Source: Cytophagales bacterium (GTDB lineage: Bacteria > Bacteroidota > Bacteroidia > Cytophagales > Cyclobacteriaceae). From it: a DNA stretch of 59,971 bases. A program made the translations under genes and the position numbers. The stretch is taken from assembly GCA_016124425.1 (NCBI GenBank), contig WGNT01000071.1:1-59971 (forward strand), given 5' to 3'. The notes below the pieces were generated by a model that was not told where the DNA came from, did no database searches, and saw only the letters and a program-made list of their open reading frames with translations. Shown one piece after another: positions 1-10,044 of this stretch (the first letter of the stretch is position 1; the number at the start of each line of letters is the position of its first letter).

Positions 1-461
1 CTATGCATCCGTCGAAATTAGCAAATTTCCCTTACCGCTCCTACGCATCACAAATTCCGGGAAGCAGGAAACTGCCCTTATCCGATGTGTTTCCCCGGGG
101 TCCTATCTTCATATCCAAGGTTGTATTGGATTCCTGTGTAAGGATTGGGAGGCCACCCTTTCCGGTCAAAAACCAGGAATGTTGAAAGCTGCCGATCCGT
201 TTTTTGACGTTAGGATGAGCAGGTTTGACTAACAGGCTTAGACGTTAAATTGATTCCAGTTAACCTCTTGAAATGCCACGGGAAAGTAATACCTTACATC
301 CTGTTCAAAAAGGGGTTGAGCCGAAGGGGTCGGCTTTCCGTTCCCAGCGAAAAGACGATGAACAATAGGGTGCTGCCTGCACGATACACAAGTACGCTTA
401 TCGTGGTGCCGCTCTTCCGATTCTGATCGGGACATTCTACCCGGATGCATCCGGACAAGTT
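1..461. other. No recognisable gene
   Basis: I see no convincing coding sequence in this stretch. Short open frames exist on both strands, but none resembles a known family, and the longer minus-strand ones run into the metallophosphoesterase gene as antisense shadows. The segment may be the upstream region of that gene or a decayed remnant. Confidence 0.5.
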
Positions 462-491
462 GTGGGCGATAAAAAAACAACATATAAACAC

Positions 492-1526
492 ATGAACAGA
501 AGACGATTTTTTACTAAAGCACTCACCGGAACCCTTGGCGTGGGACTCGGGATATCCGCCGTACAGACAGCCGCAGGAGCAACAGGAAAGAACATGACTA
601 AAAGTATTGGCAGAACAGTCAGCACTACGGGACATCAGGTTTCCTACCACGTACAGGGACTGAAGCAAGCCGTCAAGGTGCTGCACGTGTCCGATACCCA
701 CCTCTTTCTGGACGATGCACGGGGCGAAGCTTTTTCCAAATATAGTGCACGCATGGCCAAAGCCTACAATCAGACTACGCATTGGCAGACTGGCGAACCC
801 ACAAATCCGGAGAAGGCATTTGAGGAGACCTTGGTAAAAGCAAAGGAATTAGATGTGGATCTGCTTGGGCTTTCCGGCGACATCTTCAGCTTTCCCTCCG
901 AAGCAGCCGTAGAGTGGGTCTTGGAGCGCCTTGAGAAGAGTGGTCTCAACTACCTGTATACCACCGGTAACCACGACTGGCACTACGAAGGCATGGAAGG
1001 AACCTCCCACGAACTGCGCGCCACTTGGTCAGAAAAGCGGCTTAAACCGCTCTTTCAGGGGGAAAACCCACTGATGGCTGCCCGCGAGATAAAGGGAGTC
1101 ACTTTTCTCTCCATGGATAATTCCAACTACGAAATCACTGCCGAGCAACTTTCCTTTTTTGTCAAGCACAAGCAGACAGGAAAACCCCTTGTTGTGTTGG
1201 TACATATCCCGATGTATGCGCCGGGACGATCAGTGGGGTATGGCTGCGGGCACCCGGACTGGGGCTGGGATGTGGACAGGAACTATGATCTCGAAGGAAG
1301 GGTTCGTTGGCCAAAAGAGGGACACACCGAGGTGACAAGAGCCTTCCATCGGGAAGTCTTTTCCAGTCCAACATTGCTGGGCGTATTTGCCGGCCATGTG
1401 CACAGACAGACAGTAGACCTAGTGAATGGAATTCCACAGTTCGTGACCGCACCAAATGCGACAGGAGCGTTTTTGGAGCTGTCCTTTGAACCAATGTCGG
1501 AAAGAGATAGTGCCCTATTTTCATAG
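492..1526 (+). CDS. Tat-exported calcineurin-like metallophosphoesterase
   Basis: Predicted phosphoesterase of the calcineurin-like metallophosphoesterase fold, about 344 residues. The motifs appear in the usual order: VSDTH at residues 66-70, GD at 129-130, GNHD at 159-162, a metal-ligand His in LVHIP near 238, and GHVH at 301-304. The N-terminus reads MNRRRFFTKAL followed by a hydrophobic stretch and an AGA cleavage region, a twin-arginine signal, so the enzyme should act folded in the periplasm or outside. An in-frame ATG 30 bases upstream (462) exists, but starting at 492 places the RRRFF motif properly. It is convergent with the glpR-like gene and next to the glycerol operon, so a role in releasing glycerol or phosphate from phosphodiesters is possible. 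The substrate is an inference. Confidence 0.85.
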   Translation: MNRRRFFTKALTGTLGVGLGISAVQTAAGATGKNMTKSIGRTVSTTGHQVSYHVQGLKQAVKVLHVSDTHLFLDDARGEAFSKYSARMAKAYNQTTHWQTGEPTNPEKAFEETLVKAKELDVDLLGLSGDIFSFPSEAAVEWVLERLEKSGLNYLYTTGNHDWHYEGMEGTSHELRATWSEKRLKPLFQGENPLMAAREIKGVTFLSMDNSNYEITAEQLSFFVKHKQTGKPLVVLVHIPMYAPGRSVGYGCGHPDWGWDVDRNYDLEGRVRWPKEGHTEVTRAFHREVFSSPTLLGVFAGHVHRQTVDLVNGIPQFVTAPNATGAFLELSFEPMSERDSALFS

Positions 1527-1592
1527 ACATTTTGTAGGTATCAAGCACGGAAGGAGCAGAGAAATGAAGGTTGATAACCCCTTGTTTTTGGG

Positions 1593-2354
1593 TCAGACTA
1601 AAACAACTTCTATTCCCTTTTCCTCCAGCTTTTGAATGTAGTGCGTCGACAAGGCGCGATCAGAAATGATCACGTCTACGTCTTCCAGCGCGGCGATTTT
1701 TCCGAAGCCCTTTTTGCCAAACTTGCTGGAATCTGCCAGTACGATCGTTTTCTGGACAGAACGGATCATCTGCATATTTAGATGCGCCTCCATCATATTG
1801 GTGGTGGTAAGTCCAAATTCCAGATCTATCCCATCCACGCTTAAAAATAATTTGCTACAGGCAAATCCGCGGATCATTTCCTCGGCGTAATGTCCAACCA
1901 CTGAACTGCTGCTTTTGCGGACAACGCCGCCAAGCTGAACCAGCTCGATGGACGTGTGATCCATTAAGGCCATCGTTACATTCATGGCACCTGTCAATAT
2001 CGTAAGTGGAAGACTTTTTGGGATCGCCTGACTGAAAGCCAACACGGTTGTTCCGGACCCGATGATAATGGCATCATTGTCCTGCAAGTATTCGGCTGCC
2101 TTTTTCGCAATGGCAAGCTTTTGCTCTACATGTACCAGTTTCTTTTCCTGAACGGGACGGTCGTTTACATAAGAAGCGGCAGGCGTCGCACTGCCGTGGG
2201 TCCGATAGAGCAGCCCCTTGTCTTCCAACATTTTCAGGTCCTTACGCACGGTCACCATGGTAACATTTAGCTCTCTGCTAAGTTCCGCCACACTGACATA
2301 ACCAGCGCGGTGAAGAGAGTCAAGAATATATTTGTGTCTTTCTGCAATCGTCAT
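1593..2354 (-). CDS. glpR: DeoR-family transcriptional repressor, GlpR-like
   Basis: 253-residue DeoR-family regulator. Residues 1-57 form the helix-turn-helix (HKYILDSLHRAGYVSVAELS, then the VTMVTVRKDLKMLE recognition region). Residues from about 75 onward are the sugar-phosphate sensing domain, with the conserved IIIGSGTTVLAF and LFLSVDGID segments and a VLADSSKFGK end motif. It is divergent from glpD across a 158-base gap, the standard arrangement for GlpR controlling glpDKF in response to glycerol 3-phosphate. The specific ligand is inferred from context; family membership is clear. Confidence 0.85.
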   Translation of the reverse strand: MTIAERHKYILDSLHRAGYVSVAELSRELNVTMVTVRKDLKMLEDKGLLYRTHGSATPAASYVNDRPVQEKKLVHVEQKLAIAKKAAEYLQDNDAIIIGSGTTVLAFSQAIPKSLPLTILTGAMNVTMALMDHTSIELVQLGGVVRKSSSSVVGHYAEEMIRGFACSKLFLSVDGIDLEFGLTTTNMMEAHLNMQMIRSVQKTIVLADSSKFGKKGFGKIAALEDVDVIISDRALSTHYIQKLEEKGIEVVLV

Positions 2355-2512
2355 ATGTGATCAGTTTTCCATGCTAAAGAGCCCCTAGGCAAAGCAGCTT
2401 TCTGGTGAAGATACTAGAATGAATTAGTAAACGAAAGTATTTGCTATCTTTTTATTTCTTTTTCTTTCTTTTTATGTCATTTTGAGGTAGTTTTGCCCAT
2501 AATTTACGAACT
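2355..2512. promoter_or_regulatory. Divergent glpR/glpD control region
   Basis: This is the only non-coding sequence between the repressor gene and glpD, so it should hold both promoters and the GlpR operator. It contains a pyrimidine-rich tract (about 2450-2475) and a TAGTTTTG at 2488-2495 that fits the Bacteroidota -7 pattern TAnnTTTG. I see no convincing -33 TTTG at the usual spacing and cannot define an operator repeat by eye. Confidence 0.4.
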
Positions 2513-4087
2513 ATGGACAGGTTGAAAAATAGAAATCAATTGGATGATGCGGAGAGGGTGTGGGACATCGTGGTCATAGGTGGCGGCGCATCCGGTTTAG
2601 GTGTAGCCCTCGATGCGCTCTCCAGAGGACTTTCTGTAGCCCTTTTTGAAAAAAGAGACTTCGCCCAGGGAACATCGAGCAGAAGCACCAAATTGGTCCA
2701 TGGCGGTGTCCGTTACCTTGCCCAAGGGGAAATTGGGCTTGTGCTGGAGGCTTTGAAGGAGCGGGGAAGGCTGTTGAGGAATGCGCCTCATCTGACGACC
2801 AATCAGCCCTTTATTATCCCCATTTATACCTTTATCGACCGCTGGAAATATTCAATCGGTTTGAAAATCTACGATTGGATGGCAGGAAAGCTACGGCTCG
2901 GCAAGTCTCGATTTATATCTCGTGAGGAGACCCTTGATCGGCTACCGCGGATCAAGGCAGCGAATCTCCGGGGAGGAATTGTGTACCATGACGGGCAGTT
3001 TGACGACGCCCGCTTAGCACTGTCCATCGCACAAACCTGTGAAGCTATGGGAGGCTGTATACTGAACCACTGTGGCGTCGCTGACATCTTTAAGCATGCA
3101 GACGGCCGCGTAGCCGGTGTCGTAGTAAAGGATAGTATTGGAAAAAAGACATATAAGGTACATGCAAAGGCGGTGGTGAATGCCACAGGCGTATTTGCCG
3201 ATAAGATTTTGAAGATGGATCAGCCGGATGTGGGGAAAATGATTCAACCCAGCCAAGGGATCCATTTGGTGATGGATAGGTCGTTTTTGGGGGGCAATGA
3301 CGCCCTGATGATTCCGGCTACTTCCGATGGGAGGGTACTCTTTGCTGTGCCGTGGCAGGGAAAGTTGGTGGTGGGAACCACCGATACGATCCGGGAAAAA
3401 GCGAAGATGGAACCCCGACCCTTGGAAAGGGAAATCGATTTTATTCTGGAAACAGCGGCAGCCTTTTTGACTAAGGCTCCCACGCGAAAGGACGTTCTTT
3501 CGGTGTTTGCCGGTCTTAGACCGTTGGCAGCTCCAAAGGAAGGCAGTACCAAAACAAAGGAAATCTCCCGCAGCCACAAGATCATTGTGTCAGACAGCAA
3601 GTTGATTACGCTTACCGGTGGAAAGTGGACGACTTTCCGTAAGATGGGAGAGGATACAGTAGATGTATTCTATGATATCACCGGGATGGAGCGTGCAGCA
3701 AGTACGTCCAAGGATATCCGGCTTCATGGGTATCTGGAACATACGCCGGAGGGCCATATGCAGGTATACGGGTCGGATACGGCGAAAATACTGGCTCTCG
3801 TAGCGGAAAATCCAGCCTGGGGTGAACCTTTACACCCGGCCTATCCCTATACAGCGGCAGAGGTAGTGTGGGCGGCACGGCAGGAAATGGCGCTTAAAGT
3901 AGAAGACATTCTGTCTAGAAGAATGCGTGTGCTTGTCTTGGATGCCAAGGCCGCAATAGAGATGGCGCCAAAGGTTGCGGAGCTCATGGCCGAAGAATTA
4001 TCGCTAGATCAAGGCTGGAAGGATGCGGAATTGGAAGATTTTGGTAAATTAGCAAATAAATACCTAATCAATAACCTAAACCCATGA
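2513..4087 (+). CDS. glpD: Aerobic glycerol-3-phosphate dehydrogenase
   Basis: FAD-dependent glycerol-3-phosphate dehydrogenase that oxidises glycerol 3-phosphate to dihydroxyacetone phosphate and passes electrons to quinone at the inner membrane. The 524 residues match the family length. The FAD-binding signature GGGASGLG is at residues 23-30, followed by the [20 protein letters not shown] segment that is nearly diagnostic for Glp[18 protein letters not shown] lies in the middle and [11 protein letters not shown] toward the C-terminal third. It is first in a tight operon: its stop overlaps the glpK start as ATGA. Expression is probably repressed by the adjacent GlpR-like protein. Confidence 0.95.
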   Translation: MDRLKNRNQLDDAERVWDIVVIGGGASGLGVALDALSRGLSVALFEKRDFAQGTSSRSTKLVHGGVRYLAQGEIGLVLEALKERGRLLRNAPHLTTNQPFIIPIYTFIDRWKYSIGLKIYDWMAGKLRLGKSRFISREETLDRLPRIKAANLRGGIVYHDGQFDDARLALSIAQTCEAMGGCILNHCGVADIFKHADGRVAGVVVKDSIGKKTYKVHAKAVVNATGVFADKILKMDQPDVGKMIQPSQGIHLVMDRSFLGGNDALMIPATSDGRVLFAVPWQGKLVVGTTDTIREKAKMEPRPLEREIDFILETAAAFLTKAPTRKDVLSVFAGLRPLAAPKEGSTKTKEISRSHKIIVSDSKLITLTGGKWTTFRKMGEDTVDVFYDITGMERAASTSKDIRLHGYLEHTPEGHMQVYGSDTAKILALVAENPAWGEPLHPAYPYTAAEVVWAARQEMALKVEDILSRRMRVLVLDAKAAIEMAPKVAELMAEELSLDQGWKDAELEDFGKLANKYLINNLNP

Positions 4088-5583
4088 GTAACCCCACCAG
4101 GTATATCCTCGCTTTGGACCAGGGAACCACCAGTTCCAGGGCAATCCTCTTCGACCACAATGGGCAGCAAGTTGCCGCTGCCCAAAAAGATTTTGAGCAG
4201 CACTTTCCGAAAGCCGGCTGGGTGGAGCATGATCCCATAGAAATCTGGACCTCACAAGCTTCCGTAGCTGCCGAAGCCATTACCAAAGCCAATATCACCG
4301 CCGCGCAGATAGCAGGCATCGGTATCACCAACCAACGCGAAACAACCATCCTTTGGGATAGAGCCACAGGAAAGCCCCTATACAACGCGATTGTATGGCA
4401 GGACCGGAGAACGTCCGCATATTGCAATGAGCTAAAGGATCAGGGAAAGGCCGAAATGATACGGGAAAGGACGGGGTTAATCATCGATGCGTACTTCTCG
4501 GCCACGAAAATTAAGTGGATCCTGGACAACGTTCCCGGAGCCCGTGAGAAAGCTGAAAAAGGGGAGGTATGTTTTGGAACCGTGGACAGCTGGTTGATTT
4601 GGAAATTAAGCAGCGGAAAGGACCACCTCACCGACATCACCAACGCAAGCCGAACCATGCTGTACAACATTCACACGTTTAGCTGGGATGAAGAATTATT
4701 GGAACTTTTTGATATACCCGCTGCGATTTTGCCGGAAGTAAAACGGAGTAGTGAGGTTTTCTGTACAACTGCCGGAGACGTGTTTTCGGCTAAAATTCCC
4801 ATCGCGGGAGTGGCCGGCGACCAACAGGCAGCACTTTTTGGTCAGCTATGCCTAAAGCCTGGAATGGCAAAGACCACCTATGGAACAGGTTGTTTTCTGG
4901 TAATGAACACAGGCGAAAAGCCCGTCACTTCCAATAACCAACTCCTCACAACCATCGCTTGGAAAATAGGGGATACGGTCAATTATGCCCTTGAGGGAGG
5001 CGTTTTTATTGGCGGTGCGGCTATTCAGTGGCTGCGTGATGGCATTTCTTTGCTCGACCATGCCAAAGAAAGTGAAGCCTTGGCAGAAAGCTTGCTGGAC
5101 AACGATGGAGTGTATTTTGTTCCCGCACTTACGGGACTTGGGGCACCTTATTGGGATCAGGATGCCAGGGGTGCCTTTTTTGGGATTACCAGAGGCACAT
5201 CCGTTGCCCATATGACGCGGGCAGCACTGGAAGCGATTGCGTATCAGGTATATGATGTCCTAAAGGCAATGGAGAAAGATGCCGGAGAGGAGGTGCGCGA
5301 AATGCGTGTGGATGGAGGGGCTACGGCTAATAATTTTTTGATGCAGTTTCAGGCAGATCTTGTCCGCTGCACCATAAAACGTCCCAAGATGTTGGAAACG
5401 ACCGCGTTGGGCGCGGCTTACCTTGCGGGATTGGCGGTAGGGTATTGGGACAATGTAGAAAATCTCAAAGCGTTGTGGGAGTCGGATCAATCCTTCGATC
5501 CCAAAATGGATCAAGAAAAGGTAACAACATACCTGCATTTTTGGCATAAAGCAGTAAACCGATCACTAAACTGGATAGAATAA
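4084..5583 (+). CDS. glpK: Glycerol kinase
   Basis: ATP-dependent glycerol kinase of the FGGY family, 499 residues against about 500 normally. It phosphorylates cytoplasmic glycerol to glycerol 3-phosphate, trapping it for GlpD. The N-terminal phosphate-binding motif [15 protein letters not shown] is at residues 10-24. Other conserved blocks are [13 protein letters not shown], the [11 protein letters not shown] segment, [13 protein letters not shown] and YGTGCF in the first half, and [19 protein letters not shown] in the second actin-like domain. It overlaps glpD by four bases and is followed after four bases by glpF, so translation is likely coupled. Confidence 0.96.
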   Translation: MSNPTRYILALDQGTTSSRAILFDHNGQQVAAAQKDFEQHFPKAGWVEHDPIEIWTSQASVAAEAITKANITAAQIAGIGITNQRETTILWDRATGKPLYNAIVWQDRRTSAYCNELKDQGKAEMIRERTGLIIDAYFSATKIKWILDNVPGAREKAEKGEVCFGTVDSWLIWKLSSGKDHLTDITNASRTMLYNIHTFSWDEELLELFDIPAAILPEVKRSSEVFCTTAGDVFSAKIPIAGVAGDQQAALFGQLCLKPGMAKTTYGTGCFLVMNTGEKPVTSNNQLLTTIAWKIGDTVNYALEGGVFIGGAAIQWLRDGISLLDHAKESEALAESLLDNDGVYFVPALTGLGAPYWDQDARGAFFGITRGTSVAHMTRAALEAIAYQVYDVLKAMEKDAGEEVREMRVDGGATANNFLMQFQADLVRCTIKRPKMLETTALGAAYLAGLAVGYWDNVENLKALWESDQSFDPKMDQEKVTTYLHFWHKAVNRSLNWIE

Positions 5584-5587
5584 CCCG

Positions 5588-6334
5588 ATGACTACTTTCG
5601 TTGCAGAATTTGTGGGCACCTCCCTGTTGATAGCCATGGGCTCCGGGGTAGTTGCCAATGTGGTCTTGAACAAGACCAAAGGCTTTAATTCCGGCTGGAT
5701 CGTCATCACGACAGCGTGGGCATTGGGTGTGTTTATTGGCGTGGTCGTCGCCGGACCTTACAGCGGGGCGCACCTGAATCCCGCAGTGACCCTGGCCTTG
5801 GCCATTACCGGAGATTTTGATTGGGCGATGGTTCCACATTATGTGCTAGCGCAGGTGCTAGGGGCTATGTTCGGATCAGGAATCGCCTGGGTCGTATACA
5901 AAGACCATTTTGATGCCACTCCAGATCCGGGATTGAAGTTTGCCCCTTTTGGCACATCACCGGCCATCCGTAATTATGGTTCCAACCTGGTGTCAGAAAT
6001 GGTGGGAACTTCCGTGTTGATCATTGTGATTCTCTATTCCACCGAACCGATGATCAACGACGGATCCAACACGCCGATTGGATTGGGCTCCCTCGGAGCC
6101 TTGCCGGTGGCGTTTTTGGTGTGGGTAATAGGACTTTCCCTTGGTGGCACTACAGGCTATGCGATCAACCCTGCACGGGACCTGGGTCCACGCATCATGC
6201 ATCAGCTGCTACCTATCAAGGACAAGAGCGGCAGTGACTGGGCCTATAGTTGGGTTCCCATACTAGGGCCGCTGTTGGGGGCTTCTATCGCTGCTGGCAT
6301 TTATATGTTGCTGGGGTTGGGTGGAATGGTGTAG
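5588..6334 (+). CDS. glpF: Glycerol facilitator, aquaglyceroporin
   Basis: Inner-membrane channel of the MIP family that lets glycerol diffuse in; 248 residues with six hydrophobic helices. The two half-helix NPA boxes are GAHLNPAVTLA (NPA at 64-66) and YAINPARDLGPR (NPA at 194-196). The Arg-Asp directly after the second NPA is the glyceroporin signature that separates GlpF from water-only aquaporins. It is last in the glpD-glpK-glpF operon, so uptake, phosphorylation and oxidation of glycerol are encoded together. Confidence 0.95.
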   Translation: MTTFVAEFVGTSLLIAMGSGVVANVVLNKTKGFNSGWIVITTAWALGVFIGVVVAGPYSGAHLNPAVTLALAITGDFDWAMVPHYVLAQVLGAMFGSGIAWVVYKDHFDATPDPGLKFAPFGTSPAIRNYGSNLVSEMVGTSVLIIVILYSTEPMINDGSNTPIGLGSLGALPVAFLVWVIGLSLGGTTGYAINPARDLGPRIMHQLLPIKDKSGSDWAYSWVPILGPLLGASIAAGIYMLLGLGGMV

Positions 6335-6710
6335 GATATAAAGTCTCGTTTAGGAATCGTTTTGAGTAGGTATGTATTTTCACTTTTTTCCGGTATGATT
6401 TATATCGATTCCTGAAGGTCTACTGGAAAAGGGCGATGATTTTGGTCCAAATACCGATTCTAGGAACAACGATATCTTGGTCTTTCGTAAGTAGAAAACG
6501 GATTAGAACTAGTACTTTCATTATCCCCAGAAGTCACAATCTAAAATCCTATACATCGATGTAAATGGGGCCGGATTTTGGATGGTGAGTATTTCAGAAG
6601 AAAATTAGGGGCATCTACACAATTATCGATTCGTATGATCTGTATTTCGTTTCGAGGAGTAGATAAAGGGAACTGTGAAAGAAAATTTAACGGTTCCCCA
6701 TGATGATTTG
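6335..6710. other. Intergenic, no gene recognised
   Basis: Between glpF and a minus-strand hypothetical gene I see no coding sequence with recognisable features. A 64-codon minus-strand frame at 6541-6735 overlaps the end of the next gene and looks like chance. I also see no obvious rho-independent terminator for the glp operon. Confidence 0.4.
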
Positions 6711-7085
6711 CTATTGTTCGAAAATTATATAACATGGTAATGTCAAAGAACCTCTACATCTTCTTGGACTACCCATATTTCCTCCTGTATTGCTAGTTCT
6801 TACTGAGCCTTCTCCATGTCCATAGGTTTTATACCTAAGGTGCCTATACTCAAACAGTTTTTGTGAAACCCAACCTTCATAAGCCACTTTCACTTCATTG
6901 GCTATTCGGTTTGCGTCTCCGCAACTTCTCACTCCCGACCAAGACCTGTAAATTGTTTCTTCAATCCGTAAATCCGTCGATTTACTTTTCTTAAAATCCT
7001 CACTTTTAAAAACTGAAAATTCATCTATAGAGTCATCAGGATTAATTTTGACTTCTTCTTCATTTAAATTTGTTTCGGTGTTCAT
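6711..7085 (-). CDS. Hypothetical protein, 124 aa
   Basis: Not recognised. The N-terminal 50 residues are acidic and Asp/Glu/Asn/Ser-rich (MNTETNLNEEEVKINPDDS), then a more ordered middle with two Cys (CGDANRIANEVKVAYEGW) and a Gly/Ser-rich C-terminal tail. No signal peptide or membrane segment is seen. It sits alone between glpF and the envelope genes, on the minus strand. It could be real or partly degraded, since the C-terminal 35 residues look low in structure. Confidence 0.4.
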   Translation of the reverse strand: MNTETNLNEEEVKINPDDSIDEFSVFKSEDFKKSKSTDLRIEETIYRSWSGVRSCGDANRIANEVKVAYEGWVSQKLFEYRHLRYKTYGHGEGSVRTSNTGGNMGSPRRCRGSLTLPCYIIFEQ

Positions 7086-7216
7086 GTTTACAAATTCTAA
7101 GTTTCTGCCTACTCTATACGATTTTCGGCTTTCTCGTCATTTTAATAGTTCATATTCATTAGTTTCTATTTTATATCCGAATAGTTGAAGGCATTCTAAC
7201 ACCTTTCAACTAAAAA

Positions 7217-8566
7217 CTACTGCAGCCGTATCTCCACCTCATCCAACACCGCATAATATTTTTTAAGCAGTCTGTTCCAATCTTTGTATTTCGTTTCGTC
7301 AAGTTCGCTGGCTTTCCCCATTCCATACTGACTTATAATTTTGACCGAATAGCTGTTTTCTGAGGTATTGCCGGTATTTGTAACAATCACCCTGGATCTG
7401 ACGGCATAGGTGCTTTCGTTGAATTCATCATACTTCCAACCCGTGATTAGATAGCCCGCGTTGTAATCCACAGTTTCCAATACGTCAAACTCTCTTGTGA
7501 TGATCGCGATCAGGATTTTCCAGGCATCTGCAGAGGACAGGGAGTTTCTTGTCACCAAGGGGATTCTAGTGTTTACTTTTTCCGTGGCAACCGACGCGTT
7601 GTACGCCTCATCTTCCCTAAGAATTAGGTTTTCCAGGGCCGGCGGTATTTCGGCGTCATTCTGGTTGCAGTAGGTTTTTGAAAAGGGAATAAAGCCTTCT
7701 TTCTGGATCAGAATCCGCTGACATTTGCCTTTGGCAACCAGCATGTCGAAAGTACCATACGCTTCAAGTGTTCCGTTCATAGAAATGGACGCATCTTCGG
7801 GAGTAACCGTCAGCTTAACGATCCTGTCCTCCAGTGTTATCTTTTGGGTGATCGGCGGTACGGGACTGGAGCCCGGTATATTACAAAATTCCTTGACCAC
7901 ATCCGCAAACCCTTCTTTACTGATTTTTACCTCCACACAGGTATCGAATGGGACAACAATCTTGTTAGTGTTCGGATCGGGTTCGGATCCGCCAACGGTT
8001 ACCATAGCTCCTGAAGGCACTATTTCCAGCGTTACGAGCCGGTCTTTTAGAGAAATTGTTTTTTTGATAGGGGGTTCTTCTTGGTCAGGTTGATTGTAGA
8101 AGGATAGTGTTTGTGTCACAAATCCGTTTTTATTCACAAAGACAGAGACCGATTTACCTTTGGGCACAATGATATTTGCCTTTCCATTTCCCATATGAAT
8201 ATCATCACAAAAGATCATGGCGTCCTCATGGTCAGTTTCCAAAACAACCAGTCTGTTTTCCAGCAATGCTACAAACTCCTTGTCCCATTTTACAGTCTTG
8301 GGAAATTCCAAGAGAAGGGGTTCATAGCCTTCCTTGGTGACCAACAGTCTGTTTTTGGACTCTTTGTCCAGCTTGAAGTCGACAGCGCCTATTCCCAATC
8401 GTTCGATAGGTTCGTCGGTGACGTCGTCCACCTTGGCGTAAACGGCATCGGCGTGGTTGCTGGAGACCTTGATTTTGCTTTGTCCGTGCGTATGCCCAGA
8501 AGCAAGAACGCAAAGCAAAATCCCACTAAACAGCATTGTTCTTTTTCTATAATAAGGATATTTCAT
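7217..8566 (-). CDS. Secreted PEGA-repeat protein
   Basis: A secreted protein of about 449 residues built from PEGA-like beta repeats. I chose the ATG at 8566 because it gives a good signal peptide (RKRTMLFSGILLCVLASGHTHG) and clears the end of the upstream gene by seven bases; the longer frame to 8596 would overlap it. At least four repeats of about 70 residues are visible, each with a VTLEIVPSGAMVTVGG-like start and a VEVKISKEGF-like KEGF core, separated by CNxP or YNQPDQ linkers. The last 100 residues form a different domain. PEGA domains are thought to mediate extracellular or surface contacts. It is directly downstream of a beta-barrel gene and may be its partner. Confidence 0.75.
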   Translation of the reverse strand: MKYPYYRKRTMLFSGILLCVLASGHTHGQSKIKVSSNHADAVYAKVDDVTDEPIERLGIGAVDFKLDKESKNRLLVTKEGYEPLLLEFPKTVKWDKEFVALLENRLVVLETDHEDAMIFCDDIHMGNGKANIIVPKGKSVSVFVNKNGFVTQTLSFYNQPDQEEPPIKKTISLKDRLVTLEIVPSGAMVTVGGSEPDPNTNKIVVPFDTCVEVKISKEGFADVVKEFCNIPGSSPVPPITQKITLEDRIVKLTVTPEDASISMNGTLEAYGTFDMLVAKGKCQRILIQKEGFIPFSKTYCNQNDAEIPPALENLILREDEAYNASVATEKVNTRIPLVTRNSLSSADAWKILIAIITREFDVLETVDYNAGYLITGWKYDEFNESTYAVRSRVIVTNTGNTSENSYSVKIISQYGMGKASELDETKYKDWNRLLKKYYAVLDEVEIRLQ

Positions 8567-8573
8567 AGCGGGC

Positions 8574-9470
8574 TTAAAATTTAATTGATATTCCACCGAT
8601 TAATTGTTGCGACTTATAATCTCCCGCTCCGGTAATGATTTGGTTAAAGTCAATAGCCGTACCCGACAGTACCCTTTCATACCGTAAGTCAATGCCTAGC
8701 TTCTCAATATTGATCCCGAAACCGGCTTGATAACCCATATTTAGCGCGTTCTGAGCGGAGGTTACGGCCAAATCGTCGTTAAGGGTATAATGGAAAGAGG
8801 GTCCAGCGAATACGGTGAGAAACTGCCTCAAAATCCCTACTCCCAAGAGGACCGGAGCATCCGCCCGCTGGGTCAGGAAGGTCTCATTATTGAGTTCAGT
8901 CTTAAGTTGGCTGTACATCAATTCCGGCCTTAGAAAGAATGGTCCGAATTTGATTTTTCCAAAAAAGCCTGCATGAAAACCCAAGTTGTTAAGAGGATCT
9001 CCAAAAATCAACTGGGCATCGTCAAAGTAATTCCCGTTGGAATTGTAGTTCATACCGCCCTTTATCCCAAAGCCACCTCCGGAAGCCCGTCTTTTCTTTT
9101 TGGGTTTATCGGTTGTGGTAGTCTCTTCCGTGGTTACGGGAGGCACTTCCTCTGTGCCGATGCGTGAAGTTTCGGTAGGTTCCATGGTGGAAGGGTCTTC
9201 ACTACCAGTATCGTTGATCAAGCCCGATTCGAAAAAGACAACCGACCCGCCGGCAAAAATGACTTTTTCCACTTCCGTTTTGTTGATGCTAAATTGCGGG
9301 CTTTCGCGGAAATCATAGATCCGGTACTTTATCAGTAAACTGTCAATCTCAAGGATGGAAACCTGGAGCTCTTCTTTATTCCTTTTGACAATTAAATCCT
9401 GGGAATGGGAGAAGAAAGGAAACGATGACAGGAGCGCTGCCACTACAACGTATTTCGTGAATTCGTTCAT
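8574..9470 (-). CDS. Outer-membrane beta-barrel protein
   Basis: 298 residues with a Sec signal (KYVVVAALLSSFPFFSHS, cleavage before QD), a short N-terminal domain of about 60 residues that resembles the leading domain of many Bacteroidota surface barrels, a Thr/Glu-rich linker (ETSRIGTEEVPPVTTEETTT) with a Lys/Arg patch, and a C-terminal barrel from about residue 135. Alternating aromatic strands are visible (FHAGFFGKIKFGPFFLRPEL) and the chain ends in SIKF, a typical terminal Phe. It precedes the PEGA-repeat gene by seven bases, so the two are probably co-transcribed. Function is unknown. Confidence 0.75.
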   Translation of the reverse strand: MNEFTKYVVVAALLSSFPFFSHSQDLIVKRNKEELQVSILEIDSLLIKYRIYDFRESPQFSINKTEVEKVIFAGGSVVFFESGLINDTGSEDPSTMEPTETSRIGTEEVPPVTTEETTTTDKPKKKRRASGGGFGIKGGMNYNSNGNYFDDAQLIFGDPLNNLGFHAGFFGKIKFGPFFLRPELMYSQLKTELNNETFLTQRADAPVLLGVGILRQFLTVFAGPSFHYTLNDDLAVTSAQNALNMGYQAGFGINIEKLGIDLRYERVLSGTAIDFNQIITGAGDYKSQQLIGGISIKF

Positions 9471-9598
9471 GATCCATTATTGGTTAAGGGGTAGTAAACA
9501 ATTTATTTATGGCTATCTGAATAGCATTAGATTGATTTTCAATGACCGAACTTTGTAAGGACAGACAGGAGATATCAAAGATTACATTTGTCCGATGG

Positions 9599-9937
9599 TT
9601 AATCCGGGCAGGTTCCCTCACCCGCATCAGGTGAAATCCAAGCGCTGGTCCTTAAATTAGATTTATCAGGTCTTGTAGACGCTTGCTCGATAGGCAATTT
9701 GAAGACAATTGGCAAGGGATTGACAGTTTGCTTAATCGCCCGATGCAGTTTAGTTGGCTTGTTCACATCCCATTCTTCTGCTATATCTTCAAACTGCGAA
9801 GTTTTTACGCCATTGTTCCCCGGGTGACAAGCCGGAGGTAAGGGCGTGTAGGTTCGGCGTAGGTTTTCGGTTTCACAAGAAGCCGTCTTCGCAAACAAGA
9901 AGAAAAGCATAAGTGGAATTACTTTAGTGCGTGTCAT
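9599..9937 (-). CDS. Small secreted hypothetical protein
   Basis: 112 residues with a likely signal peptide (TKVIPLMLFFLFAKTASC), after which the chain is Pro- and Thr-rich and contains three Cys (after cleavage: TYTPLPPACHPG and the final GEGTCPD). The AKTASC could also serve as a loose lipobox. I recognise no family. It lies between the barrel gene and a lipoprotein gene on the same strand. Confidence 0.5.
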   Translation of the reverse strand: MTRTKVIPLMLFFLFAKTASCETENLRRTYTPLPPACHPGNNGVKTSQFEDIAEEWDVNKPTKLHRAIKQTVNPLPIVFKLPIEQASTRPDKSNLRTSAWISPDAGEGTCPD

Positions 9938-10044
9938 AATGATCGGAAGTTTGGAATAAATAGCGTAGATGTGGTAGACAGTGCTTTATCTTCCGGTTTC
10001 TGCAATTTTCGATAGATCTTCCTGAAGATGATTTCTGGCCATTT

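Noticed and set aside
3014-3577. 187-codon minus-strand frame inside glpD
   Set aside because: It is antisense to conserved glpD coding sequence and shows no family features.
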